Shown here piece after piece: positions 25,650 to 36,429 of a stretch of 64,000 bases of DNA. The notes under the pieces were generated by a model, which was not told where the DNA came from, did no database searches, and was given only the letters and a program-made list of their open reading frames with translations. The stretch covers positions 281,329-345,328 of the forward strand of contig FJOG01000031.1 of the NCBI GenBank assembly GCA_900073065.1, given 5' to 3'. The position numbers and the translations under genes are program-made. The first letter of the stretch is position 1. Every line of letters begins with the position of its first letter. The DNA is from Phialocephala subalpina. Taxonomy: Eukaryota > Ascomycota > Leotiomycetes > Helotiales > Mollisiaceae.

Positions 25650-26801
25650 TCAGCCTCAAAGACCGACAATGAACCAAGCGCACTGTCGGAGCATTTGCTC
25701 GTTATGCTGATCTGTAAATTAGTTTAAGGAATGATTCAGACTATAATGCTGGAGACAGAGAAGACTGCCAAGAGCGTAAAGCTTTGGAAGGGGACGGACG
25801 AAGAAAATGATAAGATACAAAATCTAAGGTCGAGACCTGTAAGGCCGAATTTGTATCCCAGTTTTACTACAGTGCTTAAGATTAAACAAAAGATGGTCGT
25901 TTGAAGGCACAAACGAAACGACCGGCCTTGATCTTGCAATGATTATAGTCAAAGCAGTACAGTACTATTCTGGCTGTTCGAATTCTACATGATTTCACGA
26001 ACCTATGTACAGTAAATCTTTGGCTACAAGGCAGTCGAAGTATAATTGAATTATGCTACATTGGACCGGCTAACAATACAACCCACTGCGACACGTGCTA
26101 GCGCTTAGCCTCTAACGAAGACATTACCCACCCAATAAAATGTGTCATCAAAGTACCTATTTCTACATCCCCTAGTACATCTCTTCTCTCTCTCTCCACT
26201 GATCCATCCTCACCAATATCATGTACTATACCTCAATGTAAATTGACTGCGGTGTAAAAGTTGATCATGATCACAGAGATGGGCTACAACACGACTTTTT
26301 GGTGGATGCGGAGGTATATATATAGCATTTTCTGTTTTCAATTGGAAATATCTTGAAAAGATAAGCGCGAAGCTTGCCAAATCCCTGTGAGACGTGCTAT
26401 CATCCAACGAGTCTTAGTTAATTGCTTGCTACTACTTATGATTTTCGCTCAAGGTCTGTATGCGAATGGTCTTTGGCGAAGATTTTCTCGTTCTCGAGTA
26501 CTCTCATCGAAGCTCTGTCAGGCACTACTCTCACAGCACGCTTTTAATTGCACTTCTTGTTCTATGGCTAATAACATCAATGTTTCCTCACGAGCGGTCT
26601 TCATGCATAGTTCTTTCCTCGACTAAATAGGACGAGAAGCCCAAAGGCTTGCCGCTTGCACAAAAGTCAGAAGAGGTAACGAAATATCAAGCAGACGTTA
26701 TGAACGGCACCGCTGTGAAGATACTCAATCTTGATGTAATTATGAGATATACGCAGATGGCAATGGCGGTATACTTCATCATAACAAGATAACCTTATAT
26801 G
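25650..26801. other. Intergenic between MFS pseudogene and Zn2Cys6 gene
   Basis: Both neighbours end here (convergent). Short ORFs at 25736-26626 show no family features. A TC-rich microsatellite-like tract lies near 26185. Confidence 0.35.
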
Positions 26802-29007
26802 TCATAACAAGATGACTTCATATCCAAGACTATTCATGGCCGACGTCCAATCCGGGTCTGCAGTTTCACCACTATCGGCGAGCCTCCAACACTCCTTCAA
26901 AACATCGACAACCTTCCCGATACGACGAACCGCATCCGTCTCCTCTGCACTCGCCTTCCCCGCCAGGACCATGAGAAACTCACGGTCTTCTCCCTCAGCC
27001 AAGCACCCTGCCAGGCACAGAGGCCACGTGAGGTAATTCAGCGCCTGTGCAGAGGGCAGTTTGCGGAACAAGTCAACCGTGGCGCGGACCCGATTAGATA
27101 CGTCGGGCACCCATCTGTGTGCCCCTGCAACGACAATGTGCAGATACACAAGCGCAGCGCTGGCAAATATGTCGATTACGTGCCGCAGTAGGTGTGTAGG
27201 GTATTGGGCCACCGTGCCCGTGGCCTCGTCCTGGATTCCCGCCGGCAGGAGGTTCGGGAAGCGGTCCGAAGTGGCCTCTCCCGACATGCTGGCTCTCTCG
27301 CACTCCTCAAGCCGAGTCTCGATAGCGGTTGCGCGTTTGACTAGGTCGACGACACTCAGACGGCCGGCCTCGGCCAGCTTCTTCTTCCACGCGTCGAGCG
27401 CGGCAATCTGGGAGATACTAGCGATGACGAGGTCTTGCCAGTGGTGGTAGCAGCACTCACTGCCTGTGCTTGCCGATGAAGGAACAGTGGTCGCAGGCCA
27501 CTCGAGGCTGAGTAGAGACGGCGCCGTCCGCAGCGAGCAACTTAACATAGCATCACACCAACGGAGAGACACGGCGATGAAACGCAGCGCTGCCGAGTCG
27601 ACCGCCCGCACATCTGAATGGCACACTTTCCCCAGGCCAGCGAGCAGTTTGAAGGCCGCACTCATGTGCACCCTACAGGCTTTTGACTGCCCTCGCAGTG
27701 TCTACTATACCAGTCAGTTACCTTATCATATCTTGGCCTTTCTTGGCATGTTTGAAGAGGCGTTGCTGTAAGCGTTCCGCTTGGAATGGCTAAGCGACTC
27801 GAGACGAAGGAGGGAAACCCAAACTCACCTCTAAGAATATAAGCTGAAGAGTTGAGAAGCAGCAATCAAGTGCACTGGTAAAAGCGTCCCTGCCAGCAAA
27901 TGCAATAGCAGCTGGGAGGTTTTTGCGCAGCTCTAGAAGCGCAAGCTCATGATAGCAAGACCCGTCTATTCTTGGGAGACAAATGGTAAGCAGATTGCTC
28001 TCAGCGACACGTCGAATTTCCACGCACCTTGACCTAGCCCATACGAGCTCAGGCTGAGCGTGGCCCAGTACGATGCCCTGGTACGTGTGATCAGCACGTA
28101 CTGCCATGCACGATCTGCTGCCCTGGGCCCGCAGAAGGGTAACTGCAGCGTTTGCATGTTATCCAAGTAGTGGAGCAGCAGGCCAGCTTCCTCGAGCGTC
28201 GGCGGCGCGATGCAGTTGCTCCTGCAGGACGATCCCGATCCCGACATGGAGGATGACGAAGCAGAGGCAGAGGGCGAAGATGAAGACATCCGAGAGCGTG
28301 AGCGGGATTGAGAGGGAGAGAGGGAGAGAGAGAGAGATTCCGTCTCCAGATGTGGGGACATGGGCATGGGATGGAACGACTGTAATTCTAGTTGCAGCTC
28401 ATCGGTTGGCGAGGTCGACAGCGGACCGAACAGCTGCTGCAGTTCCCGTTCCGATGGATAGGCATCCTGTCCGAGTCCCTGATCTTGATGGATAGCCAAC
28501 AACGAGTGTGAATGCGCTTCCATCTGCCAGGCTCCGAACGCCTCTTCCCCCGCGGTCAGCTCCGAGATTGTTAAGTCCGGAATACCCTGACTCTGGTACG
28601 TCGCCATCGTGGCCTCCACTGACCAGTCAGACTCGAGAGATGCGTTCTCCTGTGTGGATAATGATGGATTTGCTGGTCGTGATATTGACTGCTCGGAGCT
28701 CTTGGATGTCCCCGAGAGGCTCTTCCTGTCTCGGACTGCTTGCTTCGTCTGCTCCGCCCGCATCTTCTCCTGGTAACCGCCGTCCATCCAGAACGGCCGT
28801 TGTGCATATCCATCGCACGTTAACTGCAATTTGCTACACCTATTATGACAGGCGAAGTTAGTTAATTATGATTATCCACTTCTGGATCCGAGAATGAAGG
28901 TGCAATTGGCGTACATACCTCAGACATACGGGCTTGGTCTCATCGCATTTCTTACGACGAAGCCTGCAAGTCCAACAGCCCGTCGAACTCCGATTTTTGG
29001 TTGCCAT
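26802..29007 (-). CDS. Zn2Cys6 transcription factor with fungal TF (DUF3468-type) domain
   Basis: Four exons on minus: 29007-28919, 28839-28028, 27965-27829, 27686-26802, joining in frame to 640 residues. The binuclear zinc cluster is split by intron 1 and reads [18 protein letters not shown] then [10 protein letters not shown], giving all six cysteines. A low-complexity Ser/Arg/Ala/Gly stretch follows (around 28230-28340). The C-terminal part has [24 protein letters not shown] and LQLIFLE, typical of the fungal-specific domain of this regulator class. An in-frame ATG at 29055 would add 16 residues. It is the nearest regulator to the RiPP-like cluster, about 2.4 kb away with a transposon relic between. 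A regulatory link is only a positional inference. Confidence 0.82.
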
Positions 29008-29575
29008 TGCTGCAGACCATGGCACGGAAAGCGTACATGCATGTTCAACCTGCAAACGAGGCCGGCGGTGTTATATATATAAATCTCAATCGCGACTACC
29101 GAGATCTCGCGAGCAACATATGCAATTCGGAGCAAAATTCACCGATAGGAACGAAATGATGCAGGAAGGATAAGCTTAGCTTATTCGAGGCGCGTTCAGC
29201 TGAACGCGCCGTCCAGACACATCATTTAGTGAGACCTACGCCGCACCCGTGCCGTTACGAGACTCCCCCCCGCGCTCGACTATACGAAGTATTGGATCTG
29301 GCTCCTCCAAGTCCCGCCGGAGGCAGAAATAAGCTTTCTCCTCCAATCTCATCGGCCCCGCCAGCCTTTCCCGTCAGCCCCCCGCCACACAAGCTTTGAG
29401 TTTCTTCGGATTACCATAACTTTAATTAATTCTCCTCTCCGGAATCATTGAATCGCATGCATGTTTTAACCAATTCGCCAGGGGTTGGGTTGCAGGGATT
29501 CATGAACACCAAAAATAAGCGAGACGCACGAATCGTGAGAATCACGAAAATAACACCACCAACACCACCACTAAT
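29008..29575. other. Upstream region of the Zn2Cys6 gene
   Basis: Contains a perfect 22-bp palindrome (29189-29210) about 180 bp before the ATG, and a C7 run near 29265. No ORF supported. Confidence 0.4.
29189..29210. promoter_or_regulatory. Perfect 22-bp palindrome upstream of Zn2Cys6 gene
   Basis: Half-site GGCGCGTTCAG followed directly by its exact reverse complement. The position in the presumed promoter suggests a dimeric protein binding site, possibly autoregulatory. It could equally be a transposon footprint. Confidence 0.35.
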
Positions 29576-30620
29576 ATGGCACCCAAAACAGATCCGCAGG
29601 CCCTACAACTCCTCTCAAGACGAAAACCGATCAAGTTGTTTATACCACGCCGCGCAGGTCCCGCTTTTTCGATAGGTAGGACTCACGAGAGCCCGGAACG
29701 AGTTGACGTCGGTTTTGCGAAGTCCACGAGCCCGATCTTGCAACTGCCTCCCGATGGCTCCGGTACGAGATCAGACGTACGAAGCTCAAATTGGACACTA
29801 CCATTAGGCTACAAGAAACGCTCTCTTCCGGCCAGGCTTAAGGCGTGTACAAAGGGAGGCCAGCGCTACAAAATGGCATATGTGAGGGGGAAGCTTTCCT
29901 CTCAAAATCGCAAGCTATAGACGACATATAGCGAGGCGCATCGGCACAAGGCAAGTAATAGTCTCTGGCAAAATATCGACGCTACCGACGAAGCACATAT
30001 CGGTTCCTCTTCTCAAAGCCAAGGTATATCCTCAGTGCGCAGGGAACGCGTACGGATACGGAGAATATACAAGAACGAGGGAGACAAAACAGGTGTGAAA
30101 TTACATATTGCGGCTTGAGTGAACTGGTGCGAGAAGGCAGAGAAAGTGGCCTTCTATCACGACGAGGAGGAGTATACACAACGGCCTAGACGTCCTCCTA
30201 AGCCTAGGAGAATGATGTACGAGATAGACGAGGAGTTTCAAGCCCGGAGACGGGAGTGGGAAGCGTCCCTGCTGCACGAGCAAGTTCTCAAGCCAGAGGG
30301 CAATGCAATGATGGAAAAGTACTATATAGAGCGTCTCTTGCCAGTGTATATTGACGCAGTTCAAAAGCACGTCTCAGGGACACTCGGCCGTGCATACTGT
30401 GGTACTTCAAGAGGAAAATGACCGTAGCCACGGTAATGGCCCACGACCCTTGCAAAGTTAAAAGATGATAATTGGATCGATTCTTTAATCCGCCCACTAA
30501 AATCGCCAGATTTTAATCCAATCGAGGGGGTTGGAATATCCTAAAGCTACGAGTATGTAAAAGGACGCTTAAGGAGCTCCAGGCGATCTTGTAGGAGTAA
30601 GATTACGATGGAAGAGATTC
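29576..30620 (+). mobile_element. Tc1/mariner-type transposon relic (broken transposase)
   Basis: The plus strand encodes pieces of a fungal Tc1-like transposase in order: KLSSQNRKL, a stop, then SEAHRHKASNSLWQNID and DEAHIGSSSQS, then GVKLHIAA-stop-VNWCEKAEKVAFYHDEE, then the conserved linker up to LPVYIDAVQK (30119-30370). Next, in another frame, come LQEENDRSHGN and IRPLKSPDFNPIEG, the hallmark second and third DDE blocks, ending near 30600. Several stops and at least two frameshifts kill it. Terminal repeats were not identified with confidence. It separates the regulator gene from the RiPP-like cluster. Confidence 0.75.
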
Positions 30621-30749
30621 GCGCGTGTGATATTCAGCACGTGATATCACGTTTTCTTTGTCAGCTAGTTCGAAGCTCCTTCCATAAGAGGACTTCTCAC
30701 GTAGATTTAGAAGAAAACTCCGTTTACACCCTTCAAAATCACACGCGCG
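30620..30749. repeat. 130-bp unit with 12-bp terminal inverted repeats
   Basis: CGCGCGTGTGAT at 30620-30631 is matched by its exact reverse complement at 30738-30749. The interior includes the palindrome GTGATATCAC. It may be a small hairpin element or one end of the neighbouring Tc1 relic; no target duplication seen. Confidence 0.4.
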
Positions 30750-31448
30750 TCTCTTAGGGACATGCCGGAACGATGTGAGAAGCTAATCAAATGAGGTGGA
30801 GGGCCAATTAAGAGCAATTCGCGGTAATTGTGAAGATATAAAGCATGTGAATATACAACTTAAACGGTTTCTCGTATATTTTTAGTTTGCATGAATTATT
30901 ATAACCCCCTAGTGATTCGTACTGTAGTTTTCTCCAGTCCGGTCATTCCACGAACCATACAAGCAGCTACCGATCAAGCCAATAAGCTTACTAGCTCTCA
31001 CGTAAACACCTTCTCTGGTTAATACTGCTTCCTTAGCTACCGCGTGCAACGCTGTATCCTCTTCTCTGCATAGCGAGCTCCCTTTGAAGCCTTAGCTGTT
31101 CCGCGCTCCCCGGAGTCCGAGCGCCGCGGGTAAAAAAGGGCCTTCTTGGTCTCTTAGCGCGCGCCGCCAAGCGGGGACCCCATTGCGGCTCGCGCCGCTA
31201 AATTCCACGATCTCTCCTTCCTGCTTCCTTGTTGATTTCCCCATACACAATTATTGCTCTTCGCCTGCTACAACAAGTCTTCATAATGATGCGTCTCCCT
31301 TGGAAAACGTGTGTCCCTGTAAGTTTCTGTTTCCTGTCCCATCTTGGCATCTCCCACCACTGCAGACGGTCTCTGCATTCACACACTGTTGCTACACGGC
31401 GAACAGTAAAGCTGCAAACTGCCCCAGCTTCGCCCATCGTCCTTGAAA
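30750..31448. other. Upstream region of UstY-like gene
   Basis: No gene. From about 31090 to 31200 it is GC-rich. A possible 5'-leader intron (GTAAGT at about 31320, CTGCAG near 31366) precedes the start codon at 31449. Confidence 0.35.
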
Positions 31449-32261
31449 ATGGCCAGAGATTCCATCACCCTAAGCAAAGAAGACGACGGCACAACAGACA
31501 CCCTGCTCTACCGCCGCGAATACGCACCACCGAAATGGTTGGCCCGCCATAGCAGTACTTTCTGGCCATGGAAAAACAAAGAAATCGAGTACTCCGCAAC
31601 AAGCACCAACAGCTCCGACGACGAGCTATCTCTCGACCCCAGAACGCCCCCCAACAGATCTTGGCGGTCCCAGAAAACGTTCCGAGTCGCAGCCACAGTC
31701 CTGAGCATCCTGTGTCTCGCAGCCTATGTCCTCGCCACGGCACCAATGCTGCTATCTGCTGCACTCGCCCATCGTCGATTCACATGTGGCTCCACACTCG
31801 ACGAAGCCCTCGCTCGCGGCTGCACCTTCGATCCCATGACCGTCCAATGGCTCCCTCCCCAATGTTCGCGTGCCGGCCTCGACGAGTTCCTCGTCGCACA
31901 TGGAACCCATACTCCCTACCGAAAACGCTCCGAGTCTTCCTACCCGGATCAGATTGCCAACGAGTCGACTTGGCGCTATTACACGGACGAAACCCAGGCC
32001 GTGGAGTACGTTGATGGGCTGCAGGCTGCGCCGGTTGGCCATTATATGTATTACACCACTCGAGGCGAACACCTCGCACACTGTACCTACATCCTGATCC
32101 GGGGTGCAGAGGCTCGTGCTGCGGGCGAGCGTCTCGATCTCTTGAGTGGGGATTTGGAGCACACGAGGCATTGTGCGCTCTTCTTGTTCGAGTACGCGAG
32201 ACAGGACCCGCATTTCGACACGGTGAACACGCCGGGTGATGTTATGCTGGGGGCTTGCTGA
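31449..32261 (+). CDS. Divergent UstY-like membrane protein with two HxxHC motifs
   Basis: Single exon, 270 residues. A soluble basic/acidic N-terminus of about 75 residues is followed by one strong transmembrane helix (about 80-106) and an extracytoplasmic domain. That domain has a Cys pattern (CGST...RGCTFD...PPQC) and two HxxHC motifs, HLAHC at 208-212 and HTRHC at 238-242. Paired HxxHC motifs after one membrane helix are the signature of UstYa-family (DUF3328) proteins, which oxidise or cyclise fungal ribosomal peptides. The N-terminal Cys module differs from classical UstYa, so this is a divergent relative. ATG at 31449 was chosen over a TTG two codons upstream. Its neighbours are a reductase, a repeat precursor and a classical UstYa gene. 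Enzyme activity is inferred. Confidence 0.65.
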   Translation: MARDSITLSKEDDGTTDTLLYRREYAPPKWLARHSSTFWPWKNKEIEYSATSTNSSDDELSLDPRTPPNRSWRSQKTFRVAATVLSILCLAAYVLATAPMLLSAALAHRRFTCGSTLDEALARGCTFDPMTVQWLPPQCSRAGLDEFLVAHGTHTPYRKRSESSYPDQIANESTWRYYTDETQAVEYVDGLQAAPVGHYMYYTTRGEHLAHCTYILIRGAEARAAGERLDLLSGDLEHTRHCALFLFEYARQDPHFDTVNTPGDVMLGAC

Positions 32262-32642
32262 AGGTTGGGGTACTGAGAAGAGCTGCTAGCTTGGTTTCAG
32301 AGAGTGTGGGGAGTCATGAATTGGGAGACATCTTGTATTTCGTTTTGAGTACTTCGTTGAATCCAATTGAAGATTTTCCTCAACTTTTTAAACTCTGTGG
32401 ATGTATTTAGCATTGTGAAAAGCGATTACAAGAGAATATAACCGACTCTCTTACTGAAAGTTTGTTCAAATTCTTTTCGTATTCTGTCAGCTTCTCTTTC
32501 ATTATTCTGAATCGACTCGAGTATAGTTCTTTGAAACTATTTGAATCCACATTTCATTTTCATACAACTCAATCACGCAAACGGGCTGGAAATCATCAAC
32601 TGTGACGTCGGTAGATTGTTTTCTCCCTTTTCCTATGTTCTG
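32262..32642. other. Intergenic between convergent genes
   Basis: 3' regions of the UstY-like gene and the reductase. Nothing else seen. Confidence 0.4.
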
Positions 32643-33913
32643 TCACTCTACATACTTCACAACCAACTTCCTCGCCGACACTTTCCCAGCCTGTAGATCC
32701 TTCACGCCCTGCAAAATCCCATCCAGCCCACCCGGTCGTACTTCATGCGGGTGCGGTCTCAGCCTGCCCTCATCCAACAAGCGTGCAATGTAGCGGTAGA
32801 AGGTGTATGCAAAGTCCGCATCCGCCGCGGCTCGCTCCTCGCTGATCCAATCGTGCTTGGACCCATACGCGCTCGAGACCAGAGTAAAAGTCAATTCGAC
32901 TCCCACCGGCGGGGTCCACGCCTTCGGCCCCGGGATGTCCAGCGCGGGTTCCCAATCCAACACCTCTCCCCAGTCCAGCATGTTGAGCTGTCCGCCAGGA
33001 GCAAGTACACCGCCGGCCGCGACCCAGCTGTCCCGCCCGCCCACACAGTCCAGCGCGTGAAGGAGCTTCTTCCCGCCCAATGCAGCGGTGATCTCGGCTT
33101 GGATGTGCTCGGCATCGCCCGCGCGGTGGTCGATGATGTGAGTAGCCGCGTCCAAGGCCTTAACGAAGTCGATCCCCGCGCCGGCAACGGTGATAATGGG
33201 GCTCAGACCGCTCAACTTCGCGAGCTGCAGTGCGAACCCACCCACGGCAGTGGCGCCGCCGTAGATCAGAACGGGAAGGTCCTTGACGCCAGGGGTGGAC
33301 GTGTCAGGTGCGGGGAGGCGCAACGCCTGGAACAGAGCGATCGCCGCTGTCATGCTGGCCAGTGGCAGCGTGGCGCCCTCCTCGAAAGACACGGCGGGTG
33401 GCAAGAGGAAGGTCGTTGATGCAGGCGCGAGAGCGTACGCTGCGTAGCCTCCGGATGGCTCGCCCAGACGGTGGAATCCTGCCACACGATCCCCGGGCTT
33501 GTATTCGAAAACATCAGACCCCACTGCCTCGATGATGCCAGCAAGGTCGTCTCCAGCATTGAGAGCCTCACTCTCGTTGCAATCCTCGGTATACTGAAAG
33601 GCAAGGTTAGCATGGCTCCCTTCGATTGTCCATGTAGAAAGACAAATGAGGAGCTAAAAAATGTAAACGAAGCTACCTTCCAGTCTTTGGGATTCAATCC
33701 AGCTGCAAAGACTTTGATCAAGACTTCTTTAGGTCCTGGTTTCCTGAGCACGTAATCTTAGCGATAGATAGATGGAAACGCTTCGTTTTGGCCAAAATTT
33801 CAAACCTCAAACAAATGTATCTTAGAAGGAAGGGAAACATTCACGCACGGGATTTCGACTGTTTGCCGGCGGGCAGTCCATTCCGGAACTCCGTAGATGA
33901 CAAGTTCCTCCAT
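32643..33913 (-). CDS. MDR-family zinc-type dehydrogenase / enoyl reductase-like protein
   Basis: Three exons on minus: 33913-33849, 33743-33677, 33593-32643, joining in frame to 360 residues. An in-frame ATG at 33925 would add four. The GroES-like N-terminus reads EVLIKVFAAGLNPKDWK and AGDDLAGIIEAVG. A Rossmann segment YGGATAVGGFALQLAKL follows, then DCVGG and a C-terminal PGGLDGILQGVKDLQAGKVS. The catalytic zinc ligands of alcohol dehydrogenases are not evident, so it fits the quinone-oxidoreductase / trans-acting enoyl-reductase branch, common in fungal metabolite clusters. It converges on the UstY-like gene (382 bp apart) and is on the same strand as the repeat precursor. A reductive tailoring role is inferred. 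Confidence 0.8.
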
Positions 33914-33925
33914 CTTTCCATCCAT

Positions 33926-35411
33926 CCTAGATAGGTGGCTTCTAATGTCCGTACGTACGAGGGTCCCGAAGGTGAAAGTTGCTGAAAATGCGCAACGCCC
34001 TGGATTATTTTTCGATAGGATTAGATCGTGCTTTACGTTTCAATGCCTCTGAAGATGGTGTTAACGAGTTCGGTTCATGATGAGCAGAAATAGGCCAGCC
34101 TTAAATATATAAGAGGTCCGTTAGCGTGCGCACGTGAGACGCACGTGGCTTTCTATCATGTGAGCATACGATACAACTTTCCCCCTTTTCAATCGAGTTG
34201 TTATGATATAGATGACAATCATGTAATAGCTTTGAGGACACACTAAAAATTCTTCTTGGCAATTTCTTTATGGCGCAGTAGTTGCGGAAAAATCTCACAG
34301 CTTCTCGACGTGTGGGACTCGTTGTTGCCGGAAAGTCTGTTCTATCTGTCGAAACTTGCTTTGAACAGAGTCAAAATAGGGGCTGAACAATAGTTCTCGT
34401 TTATTTAACATCACAGACCCTTCATATTACGCATTAAAGGTATACAATATAAGTAGGCTTTCGCCGCGCGAGTACATTTACACCAGACTTCCCTTTCTCG
34501 TAATTCAACTTTCAATAACCAAAATTTCAGTATAAATTGATACTTACAGTAGCTATAGTGTAAAGATTGGTCGGTGCAAGAAGAGAGTATGGTCGGTGTA
34601 TGCAAGTTTGTAGGTGATAAAGGTAAAGAGGATATATGTAAAGGTAGAGCGTTGCTACATATAGTTCAGAGGTTAATTAATATATTGGCTTTAGACTACC
34701 AGAGATCAATCTAAGAGGAGCTTACAATGATGTATGTTCTCGGTCAAATAGCTGTGAAGCTTAGATTATCGAGATGATTCATCGTTGTAGGAGGTCAATA
34801 TGATGTGGCATGTGAAGGTGAAGTAGAATGTGAAGCCTGTTTGTAAATTGAAGGGGTATTTACCTTTCTCACCCCATCTCGTCACTTCTAAGTACTTTCT
34901 ACCAACCGGAGGAGGAAAGCCCAGGTGTCTCTTAAGACGCAGGAATTGGAAGGACTTGCTCTACTTCACAACATGTATCTCTTTCGTAAAGCCCAAGATT
35001 CTAGATAGACCAGTCATCATTTCCAGCTAGCTTTGGACTGCATCCATCTATTTATCATTCCAATACACACGAAAAGGTTCGAACATTTTCTAAAAGGCAA
35101 GAAATTCGATGGCAATGTGATACAAGCTGGAAAGGAGAAAATTCATTCATTCGCGTAACTATCAATCTCTATCTCGATATAGAGTCTCAGACAACACTCG
35201 GCGACTTCTAGAAAATTGGGAAACAGGAAAGGGAAAAGACAACCAAGTTTTTCGTTATTCCAATTCGTAACCAGACCTCGAATCCCCAAGCAAGCAGACA
35301 ATTTCAATTGAACCCTTCTCCCCCGGCCCGATGTCCGACCTCGACCTTAGTCGCACAGCAATCGGATGAGGAATTGAATGTTCATTGCAAAACCCGACCT
35401 CCATAAGCCAC
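33926..35411. other. Intergenic between reductase and precursor gene
   Basis: About 1.5 kb with only short ORFs lacking family features. Presumably contains the reductase promoter (right of 33925) and the 3' region of the precursor. No relic recognised. Confidence 0.35.
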
Positions 35412-36429
35412 CTACTCGTTGTCGACAGACGTGGTCTGATCATCGTTAGTAAGCAAATCGGGAAAGGTTGGGAGACTGTGCATTCGGGATGCACTCTGAA
35501 AGCACAGGTGAACTTACAAACATGCCCTTGAGGTCCTCTCCGCGAGCCTCAACGTCCATAGAGGTGCTGAACATGCCCTTCAAATCCTCGCCACGCTTCT
35601 CGGCGTCATGAGAAGTGGTGAACATGCCCTTAAGATCCTCTCCGCGCTTCTCGGCATCGTGGGAGGTAGTGAACATGCCTTTAAGGTCTTCACCACGTGC
35701 CTCTATATCGACAGAAGTGGAAAACATGCCCTTCAAATCCTCTCCGCGCTTCTCGGCATCGTGGGAGGTGGTGAACATGCCTTTGAGGTCTTCACCACGT
35801 GCCTCCACGTCGACAGAAGTGGAAAACATGCCCTTCAAATCCTCACCACGCTTCTCAGCATCATGAGAGGTAGTAAACATGCCTTTGAGATCCTCTCCGC
35901 GTTTCTCGGCGTCATGAGAAGTAGTGAACATGCCCTTGAGGTCTTCTCCGCGCTTCTCAGCATCGTGAGAGGTAGTAAACATGCCCTTGAGATCCTCCCC
36001 ACGCCTCGCAACATCAACGGAGGTGCTAAACATGCCCTTGAGATCCTCTCCGCGTTTCTCGGCATCATGAGAAGTGGTGAACATGCCCTTGAGGTCTTCT
36101 CCGCGCTTCTCAGCATCATGAGAAGTGCTAAACATGCCCTTCAAATCCTCACCACGTTTCTCAGCATCGTGAGAGGTGCTGAACATGCCCTTGAGATCCT
36201 CGCCACGCTTCTCGGCGTCATGAGAAGTAGTGAACATGCCCTTGAGGTCTTCTCCGCGCTTCTCAGCATCGTGAGAGGTAGTAAACATGCCCTTGAGATC
36301 CTCCCCACGCCTCGCAACATCAACGGAGGTACTGAACATGCCCTTGAGATCCTCTCCGGGAACAGGGGCTGCGAGGCTGCCAGTGCCAAAGATGGCAACG
36401 GCAATGAGGGTCAAGCGCATGGTGTGCAT
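35412..36429 (-). CDS. Secreted Kex2-processed repeat precursor, candidate RiPP (dikaritin-like) precursor
   Basis: Two exons on minus: 36429-35518 and 35435-35412, split by an 82-bp intron (GTAAGT...GATCAG), giving 311 residues. The first 20 or so residues form a clear signal peptide, and AAPVP follows. Then come 17 tandem repeats of 17 residues: invariant GEDLKGMF, then S/T-T-S, then H, V or M, then D, then a basic end. Eleven repeats end KR, two RR and three AR; the last is cut short as TTSVDNE after the intron. KR and RR are Kex2 sites, so secretion would release many 15-mers. Codons vary between repeats while GEDLKGMF does not, so the protein sequence is under selection. The layout matches dikaritin precursors. 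No repeat contains Tyr. A Rep1-like structural repeat protein is the main alternative. Confidence 0.8.
35518..36357 (-). repeat. 51-bp coding tandem repeat array (16 full units plus part of a 17th)
   Basis: The DNA periodicity of 51 bp corresponds exactly to the 17-residue protein repeat. Units differ at third positions (for example CTC, TTG or CTT for Leu; GAC or GAT for Asp). This is a coding minisatellite, not a CRISPR array. Confidence 0.95.

Noticed and set aside
28106..28861. Plus-strand ORFs of 117-129 codons
   Set aside because: Antisense to the Ser/Arg-rich linker of the Zn2Cys6 gene.
32745..33419. 224-codon plus-strand ORF
   Set aside because: Antisense to the MDR reductase, low-complexity Arg/Gly/Pro composition.
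35518..36357. Regular repeats as a possible CRISPR array
   Set aside because: Units are contiguous, in one reading frame and protein-coding, in a eukaryotic genome; there are no spacers.
35412..36429. Reading the repeat precursor as a sexual pheromone gene
   Set aside because: Fungal alpha-type pheromone repeats are short with Trp/Cys-rich or similar cores; GEDLKGMF does not resemble them, and the UstYa neighbour argues for a RiPP.
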